Below are positions 26,771 to 35,767 of a DNA stretch of 64,000 nucleotides, in pieces. Numbering within the stretch: position 1 is the stretch's first letter; the number at the start of each line of letters is the position of its first letter. The translations under genes were made by a program, and so were the position numbers. The stretch lies in the NCBI RefSeq assembly GCF_010119975.1, contig NZ_CP048222.1, forward strand, positions 2,191,501 to 2,255,500. The letters run 5' to 3'. The notes beneath the pieces were generated by a model. It saw nothing but the letters and a program-made list of their open reading frames with translations. It did not search any database and was not told the origin of the DNA. Source of the stretch: Rhodocytophaga rosea (GTDB taxonomy: Bacteria; Bacteroidota; Bacteroidia; Cytophagales; 172606-1).

Positions 26771-26980
26771 ATGGCAACTATATTATTAACAATCGGTATT
26801 CTGGCCTTGTTTTTTATTGGCTTATCGGTAAGACTGATATTTTTAAAGGATGGCGAATTTAAAGGTACCTGTGCCTCACAGAGCCCTGAGCTTCTGGCAA
26901 AAGGGGTTGACTGTGCCTGTGGAAAAAAGGTTGGTGAATGCCAGACTATACCTGTAAAGCAGGTTGGGGTTCATTCCTAA
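26771..26980 (+). CDS. Small Cys-rich membrane protein
   Basis: 69 residues: one membrane helix (about 4-24, ILLTIGILALFFIGLSVRLIF) then a short tail with four cysteines: FKGTCASQSPELLAKGVDCACGKKVGEC. The pattern GEFKGTCASQ after one helix matches a small Bacteroidota family usually named 'membrane or secreted protein'; its role is unknown. The cysteines could bind a metal or form disulfides. It has its own promoter box and precedes glmM by about 70 bp. Confidence 0.72.
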   Translation: MATILLTIGILALFFIGLSVRLIFLKDGEFKGTCASQSPELLAKGVDCACGKKVGECQTIPVKQVGVHS

Positions 26981-27051
26981 TACAGCTACAAGAGATGTAT
27001 GCACAACAACTTTTGCATTTTTACACATTTTGCTCAAATAAATAATCACGA

Positions 27052-28464
27052 GTGTCATTAATTAAATCAATTTCTGGAATTAGGGGAACCATTGGAGGTA
27101 AGCCAGGCGAATCGCTCACACCTTTGGATATTGTAAAGTTTACGGCTGCTTATGGAGCCTGGATTAAAGCGCATACAATTATTCAGACAACGGAAGCTCC
27201 CAAAGTTATTATAGGCCGTGATGCCAGAATTTCGGGTAGTATGGTAACCAGGCTGGTGGCTGCTACACTCCAGAGCGTTGGCATTGATGTAGTGGATATT
27301 GGCTTGTCTACTACGCCTACTGTAGAACTTGCCGTAACTGCCGAGAAAGCTTCAGGTGGTATCATTATTACAGCCAGCCATAACCCGGTTCAGTGGAATG
27401 CACTTAAACTTTTAAATGGGGATGGAGAATTTATTTCGGCGGCAGATGGAGAAGAAATCCTTAGCATTGCTGAAAATGAGACCTTTGAATTTGTAGAGGT
27501 AAAAAAGCTGGGGAAATATTTTACCGACGACACGTACCTGCAAAAACACATAGATGCCATCTTGCAACTTCCGCTGGTAAACCGGGAAGCCATTGCTGCT
27601 AAACAGTTTTATATTATGGTAGATGCCATTAATTCTACCGGTGGTGTGGTGGTGCCTATGTTATTGAAAGCATTAGGGGTAAAAAAAATTACTTTACTAA
27701 ATGGAGAGCCTACCGGAAACTTTGCGCATAACCCAGAACCGTTGCCAGAAAACTTGCTTCAAATATCCGGAGAAATTCAGAGAAGCCGCTTTGACCTCGG
27801 AATTGTAGTAGACCCGGATGTAGACCGGCTGGCTTTTGTGTGTGAAGATGGTAGTATGTTTGGTGAAGAATATACCCTGGTTGCCGTAGCAGATTATATA
27901 TTGAAACATAAAACCGGTAATACGGTATCCAATCTATCTTCGACCAGAGCTTTACGGGATGTAACTGAAAAAGCAGGAGGCACTTATTTTGCTTCTGCTG
28001 TGGGTGAGGTGAACGTAGTAACAGCGATGAAAGAAAATAAGGCTGTAATAGGTGGAGAAGGGAATGGAGGAATTATTTATCCTGATTTACATTTTGGCCG
28101 GGATGCCCTGGTAGGTATTGCTTTATTTTTGAGCCATCTGGCTGTTTCGGGTCATTCTATTTCCAGACTTCGTTCTGTGTATCCCAATTATTATATCTCT
28201 AAAAATAAAATTGAACTTACGCCCGAAATAGATGTAAATGAAGTATTAGAAACTATTCAGAAGAAATACGAGAAAAATCCTATTAACACAGTAGATGGCG
28301 TGAAAATAGAGTTCGAGAAAGAATGGGTACACCTTCGTAAATCCAACACGGAGCCCATTATCCGGATATACTCAGAATCTGCGACCCAGGCTACAGCTGA
28401 GTATTTAGCCAATAAAATTATTACCGATATAAAAGAGATTGTTTCTCAGAAAATCCGGGCTTAG
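27052..28464 (+). CDS. glmM: Phosphoglucosamine mutase
   Basis: Converts glucosamine-6-phosphate to glucosamine-1-phosphate for UDP-GlcNAc and thus peptidoglycan. The start is GTG at 27052, giving MSLIKSISGIRGTIGG, the expected family N-terminus. The phosphoserine loop GGIIITASHNPVQWN has Ser109. The metal loop is DPDVDRLAF (about 258-266). The sugar loop is GEGNGGIIYPD and the phosphate site is RKSNTEPIIRIYSE near the C-terminus. Length (470) is usual for the Bacteroidota form. It follows the small Cys-rich gene in the same direction. Confidence 0.92.
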   Translation: MSLIKSISGIRGTIGGKPGESLTPLDIVKFTAAYGAWIKAHTIIQTTEAPKVIIGRDARISGSMVTRLVAATLQSVGIDVVDIGLSTTPTVELAVTAEKASGGIIITASHNPVQWNALKLLNGDGEFISAADGEEILSIAENETFEFVEVKKLGKYFTDDTYLQKHIDAILQLPLVNREAIAAKQFYIMVDAINSTGGVVVPMLLKALGVKKITLLNGEPTGNFAHNPEPLPENLLQISGEIQRSRFDLGIVVDPDVDRLAFVCEDGSMFGEEYTLVAVADYILKHKTGNTVSNLSSTRALRDVTEKAGGTYFASAVGEVNVVTAMKENKAVIGGEGNGGIIYPDLHFGRDALVGIALFLSHLAVSGHSISRLRSVYPNYYISKNKIELTPEIDVNEVLETIQKKYEKNPINTVDGVKIEFEKEWVHLRKSNTEPIIRIYSESATQATAEYLANKIITDIKEIVSQKIRA

Positions 28465-28636
28465 TTTCCTTTTCAAATTAGTAAACTTACATTATATTAA
28501 GATTGCACTATATCAGTTAGCTGTATAAGCTGGCTGATTTTTGGGCCGTTTTTCAGCAGGGCAGAAATATATTTAAATTGTTATTTACCAGTGCATAGTC
28601 TTCCTATTTTTACACCTCTAATCTGTAATTCTACCT

Positions 28637-29788
28637 ATGCGAATCTATTTAGATAATGCGGCTACTACCCCTCTGGATAAAGAAGTATTTGACACTATGG
28701 CTCCCCTGATGCTGGAAAACTTTGGCAACCCTTCTTCCATTCATTCGCATGGCCGGGAAGCTAGAACAGCCATTGAAAAAGCCAGGAAAACCATTGCCGC
28801 TTTACTAAATACTTCCCCTTCAGAACTATTTTTTACGTCAGGTGGTACAGAAGCCGATAATACGGCCATCCGCTGCTCAGTTGAAGCTTACAATATAAAA
28901 CATGCCATTACCTCTCCTATTGAGCACCATGCGGTATTGCATACGCTGGAAGAACTGGAGAAAAAAGGACTAATAGAAGTCCACTTTGTCCGGCTGGATG
29001 AAAAAGGACATCTGGATTTGAATCATCTGTCGGAATTACTGGCCAATTATCCTGGCTCATTGGTGTCGCTCATGCATGCCAACAATGAAATAGGAAACCT
29101 GGCAAACATTCAAACTATTGGACAATTATGTAAGGAACACAGTGCCATCTTTCATTCAGATACCGTACAAACGGTGGGGCATTATAAGCACAACTTACAG
29201 GAGCTGAAACTTAATTTTATGGTGGGTGCCGCTCATAAATTTCATGGACCCAAAGGCGTTGGCTTTTTATATATAAATAATGCCTCAAAAATACATCCTT
29301 TTATTACCGGAGGCGCACAGGAAAGAAATATGCGGGGAGGTACTGAAAATGTGTATGGCATTGTGGGTTTAGCCAAAGCGTTAGAAATTGCCTATAGAGA
29401 TATGGCCGAACATCAGGCGTATATCCAAAGTCTGAAATCCAGAATGATTGAAAAGCTAAAAACGGCGATAGAAGATGTTGCTTTTAATGGCGATTGCGAA
29501 AACCCGGAACGTAGTTTATATACTGTACTAAACGTTAGCCTGCCACCATCCGACCTGAGCGATATGCTGCTTTTCAACCTGGATATTCATAAAATATCTG
29601 CTTCCGGAGGTAGTGCCTGTTCCAGTGGTTCAAATATAGGTTCGCATGTATTACAAGCGTTAAACGTCAACCCTGATCGTCCATCAGTGCGGTTTTCATT
29701 CAGCAAGTACAATACTCCTCAGGAAATAGACCATACAGTAGATATACTGGCAGAAATGTATAAAAAAACGTTGGTCCCCAACCGGTAG
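28637..29788 (+). CDS. Cysteine desulfurase
   Basis: A PLP enzyme that takes sulfur from cysteine for Fe-S clusters or tRNA thiolation. Conserved parts are YLDNAATTP (4-12), GNPSSIHSHGREAR (30-43), FTSGGTEADN (66-75), IEHHAV (95-100), the PLP lysine Lys201 in GAAHKFHGPKG and the catalytic Cys328 in SGGSACSSGS. At 383 residues it is full length. It belongs to the NifS/IscS class rather than the SufS class, judged by the SACSSGS loop. No isc, suf or mnmA gene is adjacent, so its acceptor cannot be named. Confidence 0.9.
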   Translation: MRIYLDNAATTPLDKEVFDTMAPLMLENFGNPSSIHSHGREARTAIEKARKTIAALLNTSPSELFFTSGGTEADNTAIRCSVEAYNIKHAITSPIEHHAVLHTLEELEKKGLIEVHFVRLDEKGHLDLNHLSELLANYPGSLVSLMHANNEIGNLANIQTIGQLCKEHSAIFHSDTVQTVGHYKHNLQELKLNFMVGAAHKFHGPKGVGFLYINNASKIHPFITGGAQERNMRGGTENVYGIVGLAKALEIAYRDMAEHQAYIQSLKSRMIEKLKTAIEDVAFNGDCENPERSLYTVLNVSLPPSDLSDMLLFNLDIHKISASGGSACSSGSNIGSHVLQALNVNPDRPSVRFSFSKYNTPQEIDHTVDILAEMYKKTLVPNR

Positions 29789-29816
29789 TTTTCTAAAACT
29801 GCCTGCTGGAGACCAA
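29771..29816 (-). terminator. Imperfect hairpin terminator overlapping a convergent gene
   Basis: TTGGTCCCCA (29771-29780) pairs with TGGAGACCAA (29807-29816) with one mismatch, and an inner stem AGTTTT/AAAACT (29787-29800) continues it. On the minus strand it is followed by a T-run (CGTTTTTTT) that lies within the last codons of the cysteine desulfurase gene. It probably stops the oxoamine-synthase gene. Confidence 0.5.
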
Positions 29817-29832
29817 TCATTATCTGTTAAAA

Positions 29833-32262
29833 TTATTTTTTATTCTCTACATTCATCATACCTATCACTTCCATATTGAAATTATCTTTCGTTTGAATAT
29901 AGGCCACTTTAGGAATTACTGTCGCACCGAATTTCCTTTTCTCTATCGAAGCAGATAAGCCTAAATACACTTTTTTCACATCTAACTGACGGGCCCGCAA
30001 TACGACCTGAAATAGTACCTGACGATATACATTATGCGATTCCAGGTATGCATAATCCATTCCAAGCAGTACAGGGCAATAATTATTACCATACCCCTTA
30101 TAGGAAAAAATTACGGCCACAGGCGGTGTACTCTTGCCTTCGGCTGATTTTATTTTCAGAATAATAAACTCCCATTTAGGATTACTGGCCATCTGGGCAA
30201 ATAAATTTTGGGGATATTCAAATACATTTAAATCAAAATTCCGGGCTTTTACCTGCTGGTATAATGTATAAAAATGAGCAATTTCTTCTTGGGTAACCGT
30301 TTCTTTTACTTCAACTTCAAATAACGACTCATATTTCAGGGCTTCTTTCCTAACATTAGCCCGGGCATTGGCAGAAAGTGTTTGCAGAAATTCCTCTGTA
30401 TTGTTCCATGCCAGGTTCTCTATAATACATGTATCAGGCACATCAATCTTAAAATAGCCCTGGTCTATCAGAAAATCCTTCAGGTCTGTATCTGTTGCTT
30501 CAAAATCTCTCAGCACAATCATCGAAGCATTAGTCCTTTCCTGCTCAACACTTACAGCATCCAATACCTGAAGCATCGCTTTTTTCCACTGTGGATTGCT
30601 TTTATCTATAAATAAATGCTCTCCTTCCGTAAGTAATGAACCCATATTTACTACTGGCGAGGTAAGATGATAGGGATTCGTTTTCCTCTTTTCTTCCAGT
30701 TGCTGGGAAACAGAAGCCGGCGCCAGCATATCTTCTTTCCAGAGATTAATAGTGAAGAAAGTAGCCATTACTGGCTTTTGGTTACAATCTCTAACAATAT
30801 AATAATGAAATTCCCAGTTATCCTCCGGCTTCTCCTGATTAGAAAAAACCTTTTCCATAAATTGTAATCCCTGCCAGTCAAAAGAGCCATTTCTGCCAAA
30901 CAAGGAATCCCATTCTTTCTGGTCAACTGCTTCAATGCTAGTCAGGTGTTGAAGGGTAAGTGTAGTATCAACAGCAGTAGTAAGCAGTTTCTCCTGGATC
31001 AAGGGCAAGTTAAATGCCTTCCTTACCTGATTCTGGGTACGGTTTTCTTCGGCCAGAGCCTTGGGGTAGTGATATTTGATGGCATCTACCAGTTTTTCAA
31101 TATCTTCTATTCTGTTGTGCCTGGAAATCGTAAAGCGCACCCCGGTATTTTTAACCGGAACTGCCGGAAAAACGCCCAGATTTACATAAAACCCTTCATT
31201 CATCAGACGACTTACAAAATTATAGCCGGTTGCCGGAAGTCCGGTGCCGATAAAAAATACCGGGCATTTATTTTCTTCTACCAGCGGCACATCGGTTTGC
31301 CGGAGTAATAAGTTACAATAATTAATTTTGGTAGCCAGTTCCTGCTGCATCGAATAAATCTCATCAGATAAATGGATTTTAGCAGATGCTAAAGCGGCAG
31401 CGACCATGGGTGGCTCAAGCTGGGCAGAAAAAGTTTGGGGTCCACCAAACGTTTTTACTTTCCGGTACAATTCCTCATCCGGAAAAACAATAATTCCCCC
31501 GCTTGCTCCAAACGATTTACTGAGGGTAGCCACCAGCACCATTTTGGGATGCAATTTTTTCACCTGACCCATTACATAGCCGGTGCCATGTTTGCCAGCC
31601 CAGCTCATGCCATGCACATCATCTACATACAAATGGAATTTGGGATATTTCTCTAATAATTGGATTAATTCTGGAATGGGTGCACAATCGCCATACATCG
31701 AATACACGCCATCCACCATATACCATATTTTATTATATTTATTACTAAATTCCTTAATTTTGTCTTCCAGCATTTGTAAATTACTGTGCCGGATCATATC
31801 TACATGAATGCCACGGGGTTTAAGTAATTGACAGGCATTCTGGGCGCTGGCATGTACCTGATGGTCTAAAATTACCGCATCTTCGTCACGGACGATGCTG
31901 GGAATAACTCCGATATGTGCAAGGGTGCTATTTTTTGAAACCAGTACTGGATGGCCATACATTTTAAACAGGCATTCTTCCAGTTCTTTATAAATGCCAA
32001 AAGATAAGTACGTTTTGGATAAAGGAAATTGAGTGCCATATTTGATAATAGCATCTATTGCCGCCTCTTTCAGTCGGATATCCTGTTCTAAGCCTAAATA
32101 ACCGGTAGTACCAAAATGGTAGAGATCACGGCCATTTATTTGTACTTTCCGGCCTGTAAATGATTCATCTTCAGTATATAGATGAACAATGCCTTTGTTT
32201 TTAGCATCAGTGATGATTTCATCAATGGTGTCTAATAAATTGTTATGTCTGGTTTTGGCCAT
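29833..32262 (-). CDS. Alpha-oxoamine synthase-like PLP enzyme fused to a GNAT/FemAB-like acyltransferase domain
   Basis: 809 residues in two parts. Residues about 20-420 are a type-I fold PLP enzyme of the oxoamine-synthase family, which joins an acyl thioester to an amino acid (relatives are KBL, BioF, serine palmitoyltransferase and CqsA). Seen are FGTTGYLGL (50-58), DHQVHASA (133-140), DDVHGMSWAGKHGTG (about 214-228), the PLP lysine Lys249 in ATLSKSFGASGG and FGGPQTFSAQLEPP. Residues about 430-809 resemble an acetyltransferase-like fold, with LIDQGYFKIDVPDTCIIENL, then SANARANVRKEALKYE and a late segment on VLLGMDYAYLESHNVYRQ. The product is unknown: it may be a lipid or acyl amino-ketone, finished by the second domain. 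No signal peptide; it is the only gene of its unit. Confidence 0.82.
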   Translation of the reverse strand: MAKTRHNNLLDTIDEIITDAKNKGIVHLYTEDESFTGRKVQINGRDLYHFGTTGYLGLEQDIRLKEAAIDAIIKYGTQFPLSKTYLSFGIYKELEECLFKMYGHPVLVSKNSTLAHIGVIPSIVRDEDAVILDHQVHASAQNACQLLKPRGIHVDMIRHSNLQMLEDKIKEFSNKYNKIWYMVDGVYSMYGDCAPIPELIQLLEKYPKFHLYVDDVHGMSWAGKHGTGYVMGQVKKLHPKMVLVATLSKSFGASGGIIVFPDEELYRKVKTFGGPQTFSAQLEPPMVAAALASAKIHLSDEIYSMQQELATKINYCNLLLRQTDVPLVEENKCPVFFIGTGLPATGYNFVSRLMNEGFYVNLGVFPAVPVKNTGVRFTISRHNRIEDIEKLVDAIKYHYPKALAEENRTQNQVRKAFNLPLIQEKLLTTAVDTTLTLQHLTSIEAVDQKEWDSLFGRNGSFDWQGLQFMEKVFSNQEKPEDNWEFHYYIVRDCNQKPVMATFFTINLWKEDMLAPASVSQQLEEKRKTNPYHLTSPVVNMGSLLTEGEHLFIDKSNPQWKKAMLQVLDAVSVEQERTNASMIVLRDFEATDTDLKDFLIDQGYFKIDVPDTCIIENLAWNNTEEFLQTLSANARANVRKEALKYESLFEVEVKETVTQEEIAHFYTLYQQVKARNFDLNVFEYPQNLFAQMASNPKWEFIILKIKSAEGKSTPPVAVIFSYKGYGNNYCPVLLGMDYAYLESHNVYRQVLFQVVLRARQLDVKKVYLGLSASIEKRKFGATVIPKVAYIQTKDNFNMEVIGMMNVENKK

Positions 32263-32412
32263 GAATTGTATAAAACTTATTTATGTTTAAAAAAAGGAAA
32301 TTAGCACCAGACCAAAAAACAGAGCAGTAATTATTTATGTAATTAATGCGTATTTATATGATACATGGGTTGATAAAAGTAGGACAAATACTTTAACTGG
32401 TAAATAAAACGT

Positions 32413-32790
32413 ATGAAAGAGAATTATTACAATGGAAATATACTTGAGCTTTGGTTAGAAGAGGGGATTTTACATGGTATCTACAAAGTAGATAAGGTAG
32501 ATTTACAAACAGCTAAAATGGCTACTCAGGAGAGACTTTCGTTTACGCTTGAAAAAAGCTATCCTGTGCTTACAGACTATTCTAAAGTAAAGGATACGAC
32601 AAAAGAAGCACGGGATTACTTATCGACGGAGGAGCCTTCGAAAGGCATTAAGGCCATTGCACTTATTATAGATTCTTCAGTAGGGAAAGTGATTTATAAC
32701 TTTTTTATTGCTTTAAATAAACCTGACTATCCAATGCAGGTATTTAATGATCCACTTCAGGCCAAAGAATGGTTAAAAAAATATAGGTAA
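32413..32790 (+). CDS. STAS/SEC14-like (SpoIIAA-like) small protein
   Basis: 125 residues with the fold pattern of SpoIIAA-like/STAS-SEC14 proteins: strand ILELWLEEGILHGIYK, then VDLQTAKMATQERLSF, PVLTDYSKVKD, KAIALIIDSSVGKVIYNFFIAL and a C-terminal DPLQAKEWLKKYR, in which the helix carries the usual D..A..WL motif. Such proteins are often adaptors. It lies about 190 bp before a hybrid histidine kinase on the same strand, suggesting a shared pathway. The function itself is not known. Confidence 0.68.
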   Translation: MKENYYNGNILELWLEEGILHGIYKVDKVDLQTAKMATQERLSFTLEKSYPVLTDYSKVKDTTKEARDYLSTEEPSKGIKAIALIIDSSVGKVIYNFFIALNKPDYPMQVFNDPLQAKEWLKKYR

Positions 32791-32983
32791 CCGCTTATGT
32801 AATATTTTAATATATATTCAAAGAAACATTCCTTAATAAGATTTAAAAATTTTTACCTATTACGTCCTCGAATTTTGATCTATCGCAATTATTTATGGAT
32901 TGATGTTGTTTGTGTAATGAATAGAACAAAAACACTAGTAAGGCTGTAATAGTTTTTGATAATATTACAGCAGAAAGCGATTC

Positions 32984-35092
32984 ATGAGCATGAACAAAGA
33001 AAACCGGACAGAAGAAATAACAAAACTCATTATTGAGCTTGCTTCCGGTAATTTTGGATATAGGCTGCAAATTTCGGATAGCGATGATGAAATGGATGCC
33101 ATTATCGCTGGTATTAATATGCTGGGAGAAGAATTACAAGCTTCCACCGTTTCCAGGGATTACCTGACCAGTATTTTTGAAGGAGTAGCTGATATATTAG
33201 TTGTACTCAATCCGGATGGCAGTATTCAGAACATAAATACAACCGCTGAAAAATTACTGGCTTATCATAAACGCGATTTACTCGGAAAACCATTTTCTTT
33301 ACTTTTCGCAGACATTACTTCGCAGACGCTTGATGAATTAATTGGGCAAATACACCGGGAAGGGCACTGCTACAATATTGAAGCAAGCTTTTTGTCGTTA
33401 CACAAAAAAATTATTCCTGTTTCCTGTTCTTTTTCCTTACTATATAACCAGCAGAAAAATATAAGCGGGATTTTATGTATTGCCAAAGATATTACCCAGC
33501 AGAAAGCAGCAGCCGAAGAACTTAAAAGAAGTAAAGAACTTTTTGAACTGGCTTTACAGGCAAGTAATGATGGCATCTGGGACTGGGACTTAACCACTAA
33601 TCATATTTATTTTTCGCCCAGGTGGAAACATATGCTCGGGTATGCCGACCATGAGCTACCTAATTCTTTAGCCAGCTGGGAAAGAGTAATCTACCGGGAA
33701 GATTATAAGCTTGCACTCAGCCTGATCGAAGCTTATAACAAAGGCTTAATTCCTGAATTCAGAGTAATTCAGCGGTATCATCATAAAAGTGGTTCTCCGG
33801 TATATTTACTTTCCAGGGCTATTCACCACAAAAATGAGAGAGGTGAAGTAGTACGAATGATTTGGGCACATACGGACATTACAGCTCAGAAGCTTTCTGA
33901 GATAGAGTTGCAGAATGCCAAGGAGCAAGCGGAAACGGCAAACAGGTCAAAGAGCCGGTTTTTGTCGAACATGAGCCATGAAATCCGTACACCTTTGAAT
34001 GGAATTTTAGGTTTTACTGAATTTCTGCTTCAAACTCCCTTGAATGCCGAGCAGACAGAATACCTTCAGCTGGTAAAAACCTCCGGGCAAAATCTATCAA
34101 AACTACTGAGTGATATTTTAGACCTTAATAAAATTGAAGAAGGCAAACTTAGCCTCGAAAACATAGATTTTAATTTCAGGGATGTTATCTCGGCCAATAT
34201 TAAGCCCTACCGTTATATGGCAGAAGAGAAAAAGCTTGGTTTTTCTCTCACATTTGATCCCTTACTACCCTATTACGCTGTGAAAGGAGATCCCACAAGA
34301 ATCAATCAGATTCTGGTAAACCTGCTGGGAAATGCCCTTAAGTTTACTCAGGAAGGTGGAATTGCTATTCATTTTGAATTGGTGCCGCAAAGCAATCAGC
34401 CAGGCGAAATCTATATCAAAGGAAGCGTAATAGATACAGGACCAGGCGTACCGGATGAAAAGCAGAAGGCTATTTTTGAAAGTTTTACCCAGGCCGACAA
34501 TTCCATCACCCGGAAGTTTGGTGGTTCAGGCTTAGGTTTAACCATTGTAAAGCAATTAACAACACTAATGGGAGGACAAGCCGGTGTGGTAAGCCCAGTA
34601 GTAAATAAACCTTTTCATTCAACCTATCCAGGTTCAGCTTTCTGGTTTATATGCAAATTAAGTATAAGTACTACTCAACCAGTACCCACTGGTTCAACAA
34701 GTGAAAGTAAAAAGCTTTATTTCGAGGAGCCCTATGAAGTACTGATCGTAGAGGATAACCAGGTGAATCAGCTTATCGCTGCTAAAGTATTAAAAGACCT
34801 GGGTGCTCAGGTGAGCATTGTTGAAAACGGACAGGAAGCAGTTGAAAAAGCGGCTCAGGAAAATTTTGATATTATATTTATGGACATCCAGATGCCAGTA
34901 ATGGATGGCTACACAGCCTCACGTACCCTTCGGGCTAAAGGATATCAGAAACCTATTATCGGCTTATCTGCCAATGTATATAAAGAAGATATAGATAAAT
35001 GCCTGGAAGCTGGCATGAATGCACATATTGCCAAGCCTTTTACCAAACAGGAGATTTACACGATCGTAACTACTTTTGTGCCGTCAAAATAA
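32984..35092 (+). CDS. Hybrid sensor histidine kinase (PAS-PAS-HisKA-HATPase-REC)
   Basis: A 702-residue cytoplasmic-looking kinase without membrane helices. An N-terminal HAMP-like segment (about 10-55) precedes two PAS domains (about 60-172 and 185-303). The HisKA box is NMSHEIRTPLNG with His332. The ATP-binding region carries the N box NQILVNLLGNALKFT (441-455), G1 DTGPGVP (484-490) and GGSGLGLTIV (513-522). A receiver domain (about 585-700) ends it, with acidic Glu590/Asp591, phospho-acceptor Asp634 in FMDIQMPVMDG and Lys684 in AKPF. The signal is unknown. It shares direction with the STAS/SEC14-like gene. No response regulator gene follows, so the attached receiver may be the output. Confidence 0.9.
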   Translation: MSMNKENRTEEITKLIIELASGNFGYRLQISDSDDEMDAIIAGINMLGEELQASTVSRDYLTSIFEGVADILVVLNPDGSIQNINTTAEKLLAYHKRDLLGKPFSLLFADITSQTLDELIGQIHREGHCYNIEASFLSLHKKIIPVSCSFSLLYNQQKNISGILCIAKDITQQKAAAEELKRSKELFELALQASNDGIWDWDLTTNHIYFSPRWKHMLGYADHELPNSLASWERVIYREDYKLALSLIEAYNKGLIPEFRVIQRYHHKSGSPVYLLSRAIHHKNERGEVVRMIWAHTDITAQKLSEIELQNAKEQAETANRSKSRFLSNMSHEIRTPLNGILGFTEFLLQTPLNAEQTEYLQLVKTSGQNLSKLLSDILDLNKIEEGKLSLENIDFNFRDVISANIKPYRYMAEEKKLGFSLTFDPLLPYYAVKGDPTRINQILVNLLGNALKFTQEGGIAIHFELVPQSNQPGEIYIKGSVIDTGPGVPDEKQKAIFESFTQADNSITRKFGGSGLGLTIVKQLTTLMGGQAGVVSPVVNKPFHSTYPGSAFWFICKLSISTTQPVPTGSTSESKKLYFEEPYEVLIVEDNQVNQLIAAKVLKDLGAQVSIVENGQEAVEKAAQENFDIIFMDIQMPVMDGYTASRTLRAKGYQKPIIGLSANVYKEDIDKCLEAGMNAHIAKPFTKQEIYTIVTTFVPSK

Positions 35093-35111
35093 CTAATGAG
35101 CCTGCATTCCA

Positions 35112-35711
35112 TTATAGAAATGAAATCTGCCGGCTTAACGCTTTCTTAAGTAAATCCATATATTCAGCCTGGGGAATTTCGATGGCTCCGTACCGTTGCA
35201 CATTGTCATTAATAAACTGGGTGTCTAATAATTCAAATCCTTGTTTTTTAAGCTGTTCAATCAGATAATAGAAAGCAACCTTGGAAGCATTATTTTTGAG
35301 ATGGAACATAGATTCACCAAAAAAAGCAGCGCCTAACGCTACTCCATATAACCCTCCGGCCAGTTCATTGCCGACAAATGCCTCTACACTATGGGCATAT
35401 CCCAACTGGTGTAACTCTGTATAGGCCCGGACAATCTCTTCAGAAATCCAGGTATTATCGTCATTTTGCCGGGGTGCCGCACAGTACCGGATCACCTGTT
35501 CAAAACATGTATCAAACCGGATGTTAAAAATGCCCTGGTTGATTACCGGACGCAAGGAACGAGAAGGCTTATAGGAATAGATAGGAATAATAGCCCTAGG
35601 GTCAGAAGCATACCAATAGATCTTTCCATGCTTACCTTCGGCCATGGGAAATATTCCATTCACATAGCCATATAGTAACTGGTCGGCTGTAAGTATATGC
35701 TTATAAGACAT
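35112..35711 (-). CDS. aat: Leucyl/phenylalanyl-tRNA--protein transferase
   Basis: An N-end-rule enzyme that adds Leu or Phe from tRNA to proteins starting with Arg or Lys, marking them for ClpAP. The family pattern is intact: LLYGYVNGIFPMAE (13-26), YWYASDPRAIIPI (32-44), FNIRFDTCFEQVIRYCA, the NDDNTWISEEIVRAYTELHQLGYAHSVEA block, GGLYGVALGAAFFGESMFH (118-136) and LLDTQFINDNVQRYGAIEI. Length (199) is normal. It stands in a minus-strand run with gpsA upstream. Confidence 0.93.
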   Translation of the reverse strand: MSYKHILTADQLLYGYVNGIFPMAEGKHGKIYWYASDPRAIIPIYSYKPSRSLRPVINQGIFNIRFDTCFEQVIRYCAAPRQNDDNTWISEEIVRAYTELHQLGYAHSVEAFVGNELAGGLYGVALGAAFFGESMFHLKNNASKVAFYYLIEQLKKQGFELLDTQFINDNVQRYGAIEIPQAEYMDLLKKALSRQISFL

Positions 35712-35767
35712 AGGTTAATAGTCGTTAGTCTATAGTCATTCGTAATTGGTAATTCGTAATTAAACCT
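35712..35767. repeat. Short intergenic repeat wording (TCGTAATT-type)
   Basis: The gap between aat and gpsA contains TAATAGTCGTTAGTCTATAG, then CATTCGTAATTGG and TAATTCGTAATTAA, that is, the words GTAATT and TCGTAATT repeated within 56 bp. A related string, TCATTTGTAATTAAC, occurs at 56290-56305. This looks like a short intergenic repeat family of the genome. Confidence 0.4.
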
